Source: Setaria digitata (Eukaryota > Nematoda > Chromadorea > Rhabditida > Setariidae). Taken from it: DNA of 23,736 nt. A program made the translations under genes and the position numbers. Under the pieces are notes generated by a model. The model was not told where the DNA came from. It worked only from the letters and a program-made list of their open reading frames with translations, and searched no databases. Positions 1 through 11,252 of the stretch are shown here, one piece after another; positions within the stretch are counted from its first letter, which is position 1, and each line of letters begins with the position of its first letter. Location of the stretch: assembly GCA_003640385.1 (NCBI GenBank), contig RCAB01000690.1, positions 1 through 23,736 on the forward strand. The letters are read 5' to 3'.

Positions 1-819
1 TGATGAAAGAAAAAGAGAAGGGAGGAATTGAATTAATTGAGCGAAAACTTTAAATTTGAAAAATTGGAGGAGAAAAAACTAAAAGATAAATCATATCAAT
101 TGATGAATCTATCCAAAATAATCATCTAATTGATTGTGAGTAAAGTTTGATCTGTTAATTAGTGAGCTCAACTTTGAATTAGATAATCGGTGATACAATT
201 ATCCGATCATCGACTGCTTTAATCGTTCAAAACGCTGCAGCAATAATGATCATCTTTTCAAGTTTTAAATGAAAGAAATCGGTAAATATTCTGCTACCCT
301 TCCACGTTAACATTAAGTTTTATCAAAATTACCGATAACATATCAGTTGGTGATCAAATTGCTTTGTGATAAATTTCCATCCCAATAAATGCGAATGAGT
401 TGAATTTTATCAGGAAGAAAAGAATGAATGAAACGAAATGATTATAAGCAAAATGAGAGGAATGTGATTAAAAAAAAAAAAATTTTTTGTTAAGATCGAT
501 TTTCGAGATATTGCAACAATTTCACATATGTTTAAATTTCAGTTAATTAGAAATTCAAACTTTTTGCTTATCACAAATCGTTCTTTCTTTCATGAATTAT
601 CATTCGGTTCATCAATGTTGCTCGGAAAAATTTTTATTAAAATATTAATTCAGTATGAATTTTCAATCTTTGCAAACTTTTTTTTTCGCCAAATCCTTCC
701 CAAAAGAAAAATGACTGTAAAATTTTTTAATCCAATTTGAACATTGAAAAATGAAAAAGAAAGAGAAAAGCAAGAAAATATTAAACGAAAAACTTATTCA
801 TGCTGTTGCATTCATTACC

Positions 820-1015
820 ACTAATGATTATTATTGATTATCATTAATAACAATTATTTTGCAAATTATTAATATTAATTGTTATCAATTATTAATATCA
901 ATTATTGCTATTAATCATTATTACAATAACTCATATCGCCATCAGTTATTATTATTAATTGCTTATTTCTATTATTATTATTGTTATTATTATTACTATT
1001 ATTATCATTAATAAC
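820..1015. repeat. Imperfect ATT/TTA trinucleotide-rich tract
   Basis: About 200 bases consist largely of ATT, TTA and ATC triplets with interruptions. The purest parts are near 945-960 and 970-1005. It is a decayed trinucleotide microsatellite with no coding potential. Confidence 0.8.
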
Positions 1016-2343
1016 AGTTGCTGCTTACTACGTCTATTTCGCAATTATTATTGAAAATGCTGCTATAATTACACAAATAAAATAGGGTTATCATTTCCAC
1101 TCTTTTGTTTAGATAATTCAAAATTAAAATTGCACTGAAAGTGATAACGGACGAAGGAAGAAAAGAATGAAAGAGATTTGATTATTCAAAATGAGAGGAA
1201 GGAAAATGAAAAGTGATGGAAGAGGAATGTATGATGAGAAAGTAATTATTAGAAGTGAAAAAAAGATGAAAGTGAAGCAAAATTTAAATCTTTTAATTTT
1301 ATCTAAAATCAATTCTGCTAAATCATAGTGAGAAAATGCATCCTGAAATATTATTAGCTAATTAAAATAAACAAAAGCTACGAAAAAAAAATGATTAAAT
1401 AATATTACTTATATTGAGGAAATAAAAAATGAATTATTCATTATTAGTTAATTAAAAGTGAGCTCCTCTCAATGTTTGTCATTAAATAATTGAAAAGTAA
1501 TAATGAATTTTTTTTTTGTTTTTTTTTTTTTTAATTTTATCCTATGAATCATTCGTTAAAAGACAGAAAACTTTCTGATAAATTGTTAAAATCCTATGAA
1601 TCACTGTCTTTTTTTTTCATTACTTATCTCTAATCAACATCGCATGAGGTGCCATCGTTTTTTTTTATCATCCCTTATCTTATCATTCGCTATCTTTTAT
1701 TTAGTCGTTAACATTTGATTTCTTTCCATGTCTTTTCTCTTTCGTCACATCTTTTCATTCCCTATTAATATAAAAAAATAAAAAATACAATGATAAATGC
1801 TATCATCTGTGATCGATAAAATATATTTGAAAGAATACACTGATTTTATATTATACAAGATTGTTGAAATTCAAAATGTTTAAATATTAAAAAAAAAAAA
1901 AAAAATTTAATCTTTCAATTACTAATCTAATGATTAACTAATTTTGTCTAAATTTTCCATATTTCTATTTGAATTTAATTTTAAAAATAGTTGAAAAAAA
2001 ACAAACAAACAAACTATTCAACACAAAATTCATTTCTGAGGAAAAAAGAAAAAAAAAAAACTCGACAGTATTGAAGAACTGTTCGCTAATTTGCTCACTT
2101 AATAAAGTGACAAACTAAAAATGGCTTTTTTTTTCCATATGCAAAAAGAAAAAGTATAAAATGGATGTAATATTTACGGAAATTATTATAATAATAATTA
2201 AAGAGTGAAAGCAATGATGCATGCAACAATAAGAACTTTCAAAAATTGTTGTCAACATTTCAGTGATTTGTTCATGTTTAGAAATGAGACATATTACTGC
2301 ATATAATTTGCATTTATTTATCATTTTATTCCAATAGCAATAG

Positions 2344-2373
<30 letters not shown>
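2344..2373 (+). repeat. (CAA)10 microsatellite
   Basis: Ten perfect CAA triplets are followed by imperfect copies up to about 2384. On the minus strand this appears as a spurious poly-valine frame. Confidence 0.95.
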
Positions 2374-2374
<1 letters not shown>

Positions 2375-2533
2375 AACAATAGCAAGAATGAAAAAAAAAA
2401 AATTTGTTGTTGAATGCCTAGATAATAAAATATTTTGATTGAAAAATTGATCACAAATTGATGGATAAATTCGTTTTTCTTTTTTTTTTTTTTCTTGAAT
2501 TAAAAAATCATTATGATTTGACAAAAATTAATT

Positions 2534-2652
2534 CATTAGTAGGTAGCAGAAATTCTTAATTAAATAACATTTATGGTACTGGCTGGAAACATNCATTGGT
2601 AGGTAGCAGAAATTCTTAATTAAATAACATTTATGGTACTGGCTGGAAACAT
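2534..2652. other. Unmerged contig overlap around a single N
   Basis: Bases 2534-2592 and 2594-2652 are the same 59 bases with one difference (A at 2538 versus G at 2598). A single N at 2593 separates them. Near-identical copies abutting exactly at an N are typical of two contig ends that overlap but were joined with a nominal gap. The true locus probably has one copy. A real tandem duplication cannot be excluded. Confidence 0.85.
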
Positions 2653-2716
2653 TAATGATAATATTAATGACGAATTTTTTTTTTTTTTTTCACGATATTA
2701 GAAATGATTATTATTG

Positions 2717-2744
<28 letters not shown>
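2717..2744. repeat. (AT)14 microsatellite
   Basis: A perfect dinucleotide run of 28 bases, self-complementary. Confidence 0.97.
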
Positions 2745-2747
<3 letters not shown>

Positions 2748-2869
2748 CAGAATGTTTGTTGAAAAAAAAAATATTAATTAATTTCCGGTTTCCTTTTCCT
2801 ATTAAAAATATTTACATATTGATGATATTTTGCATTATTACATTGCATGTTAGTGTGGCTAAAATTAAC

Positions 2870-3092
2870 GTAATGTTAAAGTACGGTTGAAAATCCTTTC
2901 CGGAATATCAGGATAAACTGACAAATTGAAATTGAATCAATATCGTGCTCAGTTAGATTCGTCATTTTGGGTTATAAATGCTATGGAAAAGACTCTGACC
3001 GGAAAACACTTTGCATATACCCGGTATGATCCGTTAATATCTGCTACTGAGTTGACATCCAGTATGATCATAGAATACTTGTTATCTTTTTA
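2870..3092. other. Less AT-rich island of unknown nature
   Basis: This stretch is visibly richer in G and C and more complex than its surroundings. A stop-free frame of about 60 codons ends at the TAA at 3090-3092 on the plus strand. A stop-free frame of about 40 codons runs on the minus strand across roughly 2950-3070. Neither translation resembles a family I recognise, and I found no convincing splice sites that keep either open. It could be a decayed exon, a pseudogene fragment, an old mobile element piece or chance. Confidence 0.3.
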
Positions 3093-3537
3093 ATTTTATA
3101 ACTGAACAGTGAATGCTATGAAAAAGAAAAAAAAAAAAAAAATCAAGAAAACATTCATTTAATAATGATATTATACTTGATTGAAGCAGATTTGAGAAAT
3201 TCGAGATAGGATATGAAATTAAAATTAACAATAAATCATATGAATTAGCCTGTAGAAATGAAAATAAATTACTTGACATAAATTATACAACTGAAAATTT
3301 TCACAAAAAAAAAAAAGAAAAAGAACGAATATATATTAAATGGAAAAAAAATCAAAAAAAAAAAGAAATACGACTAAAGAGAAGAAAAGAGGAAAAATAT
3401 GAGAAAGTTTTTTAATAGTCCTCATCTATAGCTATGTGGAGGAGGAAGAGGAAGAGATGATGCTAACAGTATTTTAGCTGGGCGATTAATTATTCTCTTG
3501 ATAATGAGAAGCAATTTATATACATACATATATATAT

Positions 3538-3567
3538 AAAACTATAAATATATGCATATATAGTTTT
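3538..3567. repeat. AT-rich inverted repeat / palindrome
   Basis: The arms AAAACTATA (3538-3546) and TATAGTTTT (3559-3567) are perfectly complementary. The 14-bp perfect palindrome ATATATGCATATAT lies between and overlaps them at 3548-3561. It could extrude as a small cruciform. In DNA this AT-rich it may be chance. Confidence 0.6.
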
Positions 3568-4308
3568 TATTTATAAACAATATCAAATGAGTAAATTAAA
3601 ATATCGGAAACAGTTAATAATAATTGAGTACTGAAAATTTATGCTGCTATCAATAATATGATATTATAGTATGAATATTAATTTAAAACTGAATATAATA
3701 AACATATCATTGGAAGAGAAAGAAAGATATTATCAGTTTTGTAAATATAAATATCAAGTTATTATCAGCTTATAAAAGCAAACAAAAAAATATTATTAGT
3801 TTATCAATGTAATTATGAACATAAATATAGTGATGATTAGTAAAAAAAAAATAAAAAAAAAGTATACAAAAATATGCAAATAATAAGTTATCAATTTACG
3901 AACATATGAATATAAATTATAAATATAAATAGAAGCATAAGTGCAAAATGTGAATGCAAATATAAATGTAAATATAATTACAATACAGTGAATGGATGTG
4001 TTAAAATTAACTTATTCTTCATTAATTGTATCCAGGTGTTATTTCATTTTGTCGCTTCCCTAATGAGAAATAATGAAGGAAGGAAATTGAGAAATACAGA
4101 AGTGATAAAATACAAAAATAGCAATAATTAATAGTAATGACATTAACAATATTGATGATGATATTATTAATAAGAGTAAATAACAGTAATAATAGCGATA
4201 AATGCTCATAACATATAAGAACTTTAATATAGTAGCTAAGATTGAGAATCTAACTATTTCTCTATTCAACTTTTTCAACACTTGAGACTTTCAATTTTTC
4301 CGTGGATC

Positions 4309-4584
4309 ACGTATATATGACGTGTTGTTTATCTCATCACTTAATAATCCGTGAACTAAATGCTGTTATAATGTGCTGTTAATGCCTATTCAAATGTGTA
4401 CCACGTATATGCTCACATAAATATATAACGTTTTATACACTCACGTGCGTAAATATAACACTATATCAGTTAGTGAATATAACATAAACGTACCGGTTAT
4501 TTGACCAATCACTTGATATAACGTGCACGTGATACTTGTCTCGTTACAAAATACAATAAACGTAACCTCAGTATTTTGTTACGT
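4309..4584. promoter_or_regulatory. Dense cluster of ACGT / RCGTG motifs
   Basis: Ten ACGT tetranucleotides occur in about 276 bases: near 4309, 4320, 4403, 4428, 4443, 4488, 4521, 4527, 4560 and 4581. At roughly 75% AT I would expect fewer than one. Two are full CACGTG E-boxes (4442-4447 and 4526-4531), and ACGTGCACGT at 4521-4530 is a perfect palindrome. No gene is attached, so a regulatory role is inference. It might also be a decayed relative of the ACGT-containing satellite at the right end. Confidence 0.4.
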
Positions 4585-5967
4585 GCTTTATCGACGGACT
4601 AAATGTTGTGAAATTAAAAACTACTTCCGGGTAGTTCCAGGTTATGCGATTTCTTTCCTTTAAAGCATCACTAATTTTATGCAATATCATAATATTTACA
4701 TGCATTGATTTAAATTAGTTGAAAATGAGAAGATCTGATTGATATTGAAATTAAAAGAAACTAAATCGAAATTAACTTATTAACTTTATTTGTGGCTAAG
4801 CTATTATATTCTTAGCATTAATTCCATCACTTCCGCCCTACTCTCACCCTAAAAACTTGTAGAAAATAATCTTATTAAAAAAACTGTTGAAAAAAGAAAC
4901 TTCCTTTTCTCGCTTATAAAGAAAATCTTCAATTACAAGTTATCTAATGAATTCCAATGTAAAATTTGATACTCCATACACATTATACAGACTAGTAGTT
5001 TTGTCAGAGTAATTATTTAAGGATGGAAAACAGTCGTCTGAAATTTATTTCGTGCTACAATTTAATTTATCTGCAAATGGCAACTTGAATCCCGCTGATT
5101 TGACGTAAATTTCTCATTCATTTATCATTTCTGTCTATTTTCCTGACAATAAACTCTTGTAATAATTTCTTTTAATGTTAAGCAACAAAAGGAGCAAAAT
5201 TGAGATGATAAATGGGACGACAATGAAGAATAACCAATTTTAACTGTTCTTCAAAATCAACCGAAATTTGAATATTATTCCTTTAGGAATCATAATTCGA
5301 ATACCCAAAAATGCAATTATTTTCCAAAAAACTATCGAAGAAGGAAGCAAACAATATATCAGCAGTCCACAGTTTAGTTCCATTTGTCAGGAAATATCTA
5401 TACTTCTAAAATCTACACAAAGTGTAGAGGCTTGATTTACTATTATCAATTATCCAGTTATCAAAACTATAATGATAGGCTTCACGCTTATTCCGCAAAT
5501 ATATATTCGTGAGATACTCTGTAATACATCCGAAGGGTAAATGACTGGAAAGATGACCGCGAACGAGTATTTTCTATGAAACAGAAAAAAAAAAAATGAA
5601 AATAGAAGAGCTTCTAAAAAGTTATCGACAATGCATTTTTACACATCAAACATCGAAATGTGTAGAAAAAAAAAAAAAGAAAAAAAGTGGAATAAAAAAC
5701 GATTTTTAGTTTCAAGTACAGCAACATTTCTTGACATTACACTTTTTTTTTTCCCTATCAATTAGAAATTTCACAAGAGACATTAATCCAAAAATGAATT
5801 CAGTCAAAATAAACTAGAATCTCAAGTAGCCAGGATTATCCCAAAGTAGTTTATGGGTATGCAGAATATACGAATTAAAAGTTCATGCATCATGCGATCG
5901 TTTCTCGTATCCAGTGAAATAAACCACAACTATCCCACTATTATATTGTGACATTATGTAGCTTTTG

Positions 5968-5977
5968 TTTATTTATT
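5968..5977 (-). terminator. Possible ESF1 poly(A) signal, overlapping AATAAA pair
   Basis: The minus strand reads AATAAATAAA, two overlapping canonical polyadenylation hexamers. It is about 880 bases past the ESF1 stop, long for a nematode 3' UTR. I saw no clear AATAAA nearer, so a variant signal closer to the stop may be the one used. Confidence 0.25.
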
Positions 5978-6856
5978 TCTCCTTCAAAATTAACTGCTTA
6001 ATTAACAATGAAATTATAATTAAATTATATAACCTAAAGATTTTTGTTAATGGAGACAGTAATGATACATGGTAAAAGTTGAAATTTTCACACCATCATA
6101 TAGTGGTTCTAAAAATGATGAGATGAGTTTCAGATAAATTCTTCTTTCTCTTGTCTAGTCCCTTATCCATCAAATTAAGGTGCGAATAAAAATTCAAATT
6201 TAAAACTTAAATCATTCAGTTAAAGTAATTTTTCCACCATAATAATCACCATTTAACGATGAAAATAATGAACGCTAATTTACAATTACTATATTCGCAA
6301 ATCCTACTTTTTACTGCTACCAAAAGTCTTGCTGACCTATAATTTCGATGAGAAATGCAGTAAGCATGACTTTAACCTTACCTTTCCTTCCAGTCGGTAA
6401 TGAAATAGAAATTTTGCATTTTCAATAAAAAAAAAAAAAGCAGCTAAGCAGAATTTAGGGAATTTGCAAACAAAACATGAATAAAAACTTCCTAACTTCA
6501 AAAAGTTGAAAATCCATCATATTAATTTGCACAAAGCTTATCACGGCTGATATTCCAACGCTCTTTTTTTCTCGAGACATATCGAAGGATGGTTGCAAAA
6601 GAACAGAAGAATAGGGCAGTTCTGCAAAAAAAAGAAAAAAAAAGAAAACTCAACAGAATATTTAAAAATGCAAGGTGAATCTGTGGAATTTTACAAATGA
6701 ATTTCACTTCGTTATTCAAGCTCACTAACCAAAGATCAGAAAACACAGCCCAAAAACTAAAACTAAAAGAAGACAAAAGGACATAAAGATAAGTACGAAT
6801 AGCTGCAAATTCAATTGGTGTGGGAAAAACCGGACTGAAAAAAAGCATCAATATTT

Positions 6857-9800
6857 TTAATTTTTTTTCTTCACATTCTCTGTTTTTCTTTTCAATTTAT
6901 TGGCCAACATTTCAATGCTATCTTCATCTGCGTTAACGACTCTACGTTTCTGCTTCTCTCCAGCCTGAAATGAAAAAAAAAAAATAAATAAAATAAAATA
7001 AAAGAATAAAGAATAAGGAAATATAAACCAACACAATTCTTTAATGGAGTAAATTGAACGTTCAATTTCTCAAACTTGAAACAGCTAATTCAGAGGATAA
7101 TATAACACTAACATAATGTGACGAAAATTAAAGTCAAAATACGGTTTCAACCAAATGGCAAAACGACTGCCTGCCAAACTGGCTTCATTCATAAAGTAAA
7201 TAGCAGATGAAAAATCATTAGCTACAGGCATGGTAGAAAGGAACAAAAAAAGCTTTCTTACTGATCTAGATAATTTTCAACTTTTTTAAAAGATTCCCAT
7301 AGTAAACCTGCCTAATCTGATTATAAGGACTTCGTACCTTTGCAGCAATATCACTTCTACCTAATATGTTAACCCGACTGCTGGAAAGTAAAAAAATTCT
7401 GTGGAAAATTATTTAAAACTGGTAGGGCCAAAAAATTTAGAAATAAATATGAAAATATAGAAACTAACCTGTCGCAGAGCGAGCTTTGACGATTTGTACA
7501 AAGGATGAGATTGATCAATAGCAAAAGCACTATTGCTATACAGTGCTTTGAATCTTAAAAAAAAAATCATCAACTTGCAAATTTTTTATTAAAGAGAAAT
7601 TTTCAGAATCTCGCTGCTTTCCATTTCCGCACTGGTTTTAAATCTTCCCTTCGGTACAAAAATTTAAGTTAAAATGCGGCTCATGTCTGCAGAATTGTTA
7701 ATAAAATCTGACAATTGGAAATTTTGATAAACTTTCAAGCTTATCACTACGATCAAAAGACATTGATAAATTTCCTTGATTTACCTTAACTTTAATGCAT
7801 CACAGAAATACAATTAGAGTGAAGTGGAATATATCAGAAAATTACCTTTCATCATCAATATAGTCCGATTTATCGCTTTTGACATCTTTTTTCAATTTAG
7901 TTTTCACTGATACTTTAGCAGCATTTTCCCCCACAGTTTCAGCCATTTCCGCCTTCTGCTTCTTCTTCAATTCCGCAATCACAGCTTTTCGTTCCTTAAG
8001 CATAAAGATGACGTGTGATCTTTATAGCCACTTTTTATATCATTAATTTTATTCATTAAGATTGGATTTTTAAAACCGCATTCGAGCACCAAAGTGGCCG
8101 CTTTACGTTAATTCACCCTCAGTTCGTTTTAAAATCAACCAGTTCACAGCAGTATTACTTTCGCATCTAAGTGGTATACATTCTGCATGACTATAAATAA
8201 AAGGATAATGTGGGTANCAGTTCACAGCAGTATTACTTTCGCTGCATCTAAGTGGTATACATTCTGCATGACTATAAATAAAAGGATAATGTGGGTAAAC
8301 CCACCTTACGTTTCGCTTTCCTTTTTTCAAGATATTTTTCCCAAGGTGTTGGCTCATTACATTTTTTCTTTTTATTATTCGAAGCAGCATCATCTGTCAT
8401 CCCAACATCCCATGTTACTTCCAACACAGAGTTTGCTTTTTTAGAAGCTTCTACTTCAGCTTCTTTCAGTAATGTCAAGCTTTTCTCTCCTTCATCATTC
8501 TCTTCATCAGATGAGCATGGCGCCAATAAATGCCTAAAAATTTTAAGAATCCTACAATCATTAATACAAAAAATGTAAACTGAAAGGAAAAATGCTTTAC
8601 TAACTTTGATCCTGCAAAGGAGATTATTGTAAGAGAAGTTTTATCAGCTAAATATAAATATCTTAGCTGTAGAGTATCAATGAGACCCACTGAAGTTGAT
8701 CAAGATTTGCATCTGGAAGAAATGCATCTCGTTCAGCCTTGATACGTTCCGGATCCGTTTCATCCCAAGTTAACTTGGCAGATGATTTCGACAAAGCTGC
8801 ACTTTCAAAATTCTTAGGTTTAAATGTATTCAAATTTATATCATCTTCGGTTACCCGTTCCTTAACCACATTACCCTAAAATAATTGCGATGGAGCCATA
8901 AAAACTTTCACTCTTAAAAGAAATCAAACATGTTCAATAAAGATGAGAGATTTTTAGAGGTTTTTCGAAATTTGGATTTTAGGGATCACTTTCACTGATT
9001 TTGCTGCTATTTTTATACAAATTTTTTCGTGCAGCTAATAAAGACAATTTCAAGAAGAAATGTACTCCACATAATAAATTATCAAATTGAAGTAAATGCA
9101 ATGTTGATAACCTAATAAGTTTGCGTGAAGTTGATATAAAGCTACTTCTTTTTAAGAAGTTTCAACATTAGTTACTTCCAATCAACAGATTCAAAACAAA
9201 CCTCGAAGGTCATGTCATCAGGCACAAAGCGAAGATCTAAACGAACAGAGCTACTTTCGAATTCAACACCATCACAGGCTTCATAAAGAGCAGAGGCTGT
9301 TTCTACTCCATCGCATTCAATAACAGCATAGTAGTATCTCATCCTTTCTAACTGATAAGCTCTCATTGCTTCACGAGTTTCTCTAGAAAATGTATTTTAT
9401 AGGTTAGTTGCAATGGATGACATGGTCTTTATACCACACTAGATCATGATAAGGAAACATCAGAAGTAGCTACGTTTAGCTAAGTGACACAAGCATTCCA
9501 TCAGAATTCAAGGAAATGGAGAAAATACTACTAAGCAGGATGGGATTTAAACAACGAAAACACCACTTCTTTCTTTTTAAAAAGTTTGCTTCAGAAAAAT
9601 AGAAATGCTTCAAATTTAAATTGCGCGTCTAAACATGAATTTAATATTCCTTCTTTTCGAGCTAATAAACAAAAAAAAAAAAAAAAACATAATCATAAGA
9701 GTTAAGCACCACTCAAACTTTCCAATCCTTTCGTCTTTTTCTCACTCCCTTTTCAAAAATAAGAAATATGAATCACTTACTCATCCGTCTCTTCCAAATC

Positions 9801-11224
9801 CTCCTCCATCGGTTTCTTCAATTTAGTCAATCTGGGTCCTATACGTTCTTCCTCTTCTAAACGTTTCTCACCAAAATCTGATCTATATATTGTCACTGAT
9901 CGGATAGCTATAAAAAAGACAATTTTATTCTTTTTCTTTATCCCTCTTGCACAGGTTTCTCGTAGTCAAAAGAAAAAGAATTATCCAAATATAGACTTGT
10001 TTCCTTTTTCCAAGATCCTAATGTAAGACCTACCAGCTGGTGCCGGTGGTTTAAATGAGGCTATCAATACATATATATCGGTAGCAGAAATTCGATCCCA
10101 CTCCATATTACACAAGGCTAAACGACGGGATGCCCATTCAACTCGACTTGCATCCCTATCAGTTTCACCCCAACAGTGTATCTCTTCTTGCGGCTGAAAT
10201 AAATTCTTATAAAATTATTTTGAGAATTACATAATCCTTTCGCACAAGTATAACAGTTATCTTCCACTTCAATAACTCATGTAATAAATAACTTCGACGG
10301 GTTAGCTATAGTGAAAGAAAACCAGCTTTTAGCCCTTCTCCTTCTTTCCGTTCATGTCTACTAAACATTATGAATAATAGCACGGAAAGAGGCCTCTGAA
10401 TACAAATGGATGAAACTATACATAAAATTATATAAACAATGGAAGAAAAATCGTGTGAGACGATGGAATAACTCACTATTCGTTAAATTTCTTAATAAAA
10501 TTGCTTTTCACTTACTTCATCAAGCTCCCATTCAGAAGAATCTTCATCACTTGATGTTATATTACCATTTCCACGAGCTAAATCAATTTTAATTTCCTTT
10601 TCTTCTTCAACATCCGATTTGTCGCTATCACTTTGCAGTTCGTACAAAGCACTCAAATCATTTTTAGGTTTCAAACTGATATGTCTTCCGCGCATATCCA
10701 CATTACTTTTTGAAGCAAATTTTTCACTTCTCAGCATATTTTTGAATCTGAAAAACTTGAATTTGGGAAAAATGTGAAAATTTGCAAAATGACACAAAAA
10801 TAAAAACTTACCTATGGAAAAAGGAAACAAGTATTTCTTATCATTAAGTCAACGCCAGTGGAAAATGGTTTAACGGCTTACACTGTGAGACTTTTCTTAA
10901 GAGAGACAATTGGGAAATCATCGCATTCCACGTGGAAGAATCATACAGTTTTTACCGCATCGCTAGATTTGTAATGCTATTTTAAACCAATATGAACATA
11001 TAAAAATAGAATTTATCCTCCAAAAGAAATCTAAAGACTCTTGAATTAATGAGAAGTCTTTTTATTATAAAGATGAACAGTAAAAAATACCTTCCATCAA
11101 TTACCACTTTCCTCTCCTTCCGTGGCAGTGCATCAAAACGGGGATCAGTTAATACCGTTTTAAATCTGTCGTCATCCATATTTTCCTTCTTCCTTTTCCT
11201 ATTTCTCAGTTTTTTTGGTTCCAT
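6857..11224 (-). CDS. ESF1: ESF1 nucleolar pre-rRNA processing protein
   Basis: Ten exons, read 5'->3' on the minus strand: 11224-11091, 10747-10516, 10193-10034, 9907-9781, 9382-9202, 8875-8691, 8533-8305, 7994-7846, 7553-7469, 6964-6857. They join in frame with GT/AG junctions to give 529 aa and a TAA stop. ESF1 is an essential nucleolar factor for 18S rRNA maturation and 40S assembly. Blocks that match the family by eye: the N-terminal DPRF...RKVVIDGRF motif (about 28-46), an acidic Ser/Asp stretch (about 83-122), [10 protein letters not shown] (about 148-157), [10 protein letters not shown] (about 231-240), LRFVPDD (about 268-274), [11 protein letters not shown] (about 313-323), [12 protein letters not shown] (about 401-412), and a NUC153-like C-terminal motif (ERFKALYSN, about 465-473). 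The C-terminus is Lys-rich. Human ESF1 is about 850 aa; the difference is mostly in the charged linkers. An in-frame Met at residue 16 is an alternative start. No RNA evidence is available here. Confidence 0.95.
6965..7468 (-). other. ESF1 intron 9, largest ESF1 intron
   Basis: This 504-base intron has a GTTAGT donor and a TTTCAG acceptor. It lies between the NUC153-like exon and the terminal Lys-rich exon. I see no nested gene or hairpin. ESF1 introns 2 (10194-10515), 4 (9383-9780) and 5 (8876-9201) also exceed 300 bases and likewise show nothing beyond AT-rich sequence. Confidence 0.8.
8140..8297. other. Unmerged contig overlap around a single N, in ESF1 intron 7
   Basis: Bases 8140-8216 and 8218-8297 are the same sequence apart from a 3-base insertion in the second copy (TTTCGCATCT versus TTTCGCTGCATCT). 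They abut at the N at 8217. This looks like two overlapping contig ends scaffolded without merging. It lies entirely within ESF1 intron 7 (8304-7995), so the protein is not affected, but the intron is probably about 80 bases shorter than drawn. Confidence 0.85.
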
Positions 11225-11246
11225 ATTAAAAATGTAACTTGTTTAC

Positions 11247-11252
11247 CTGAAA
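11247..11252 (-). promoter_or_regulatory. Likely spliced-leader acceptor of ESF1
   Basis: The minus strand reads GTGTTTCAG followed by 22 bases and then the ESF1 ATG. A TTTCAG acceptor without an upstream coding exon, so close to a start codon, is typical of nematode trans-splicing. Whether SL1 or another leader is used cannot be told from the DNA. Confidence 0.5.

Larger units (their letters stand above)
1..2533. other. AT-rich non-coding flank, no gene seen
   Basis: Both strands are full of short stop-interrupted frames, homopolymer runs and ATT-type low-complexity sequence. The few frames of 60-70 codons translate to Phe/Ile/Lys-rich strings with no recognisable motif, so I call no gene. 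Microsatellites inside it are listed separately. Confidence 0.7.
3093..6856. other. Gene-free region downstream of ESF1
   Basis: I see no conserved coding exon here. From about 4600 to 6856 the sequence is more complex than the far left flank and lies 3' of ESF1, so part may be its 3' UTR. The longest open frame (6522-6851, minus, 109 codons) starts just past the ESF1 stop. It is hydrophobic and low in complexity, with no recognisable domain, so I treat it as chance. Confidence 0.6.

Noticed and set aside
2321..2524. Minus-strand frame with a poly-valine stretch
   Set aside because: It is a translation of the CAA microsatellite and a homopolymer run.
5412..5428. Small hairpin TCTACAC/GTGTAGA
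   Set aside because: A 7-bp stem is within chance for a gene-free region, and nothing nearby gives it a role.
6522..6851. 109-codon hydrophobic minus-strand frame
   Set aside because: It begins just past the ESF1 stop in AT-rich sequence and is Phe/Leu/Ser-biased with no motif. It is probably 3' UTR.
8103..8393. Frames running through the N at 8217
   Set aside because: They exist only because of the duplicated contig ends. The region is ESF1 intron 7, and the real exon ends at 8305.
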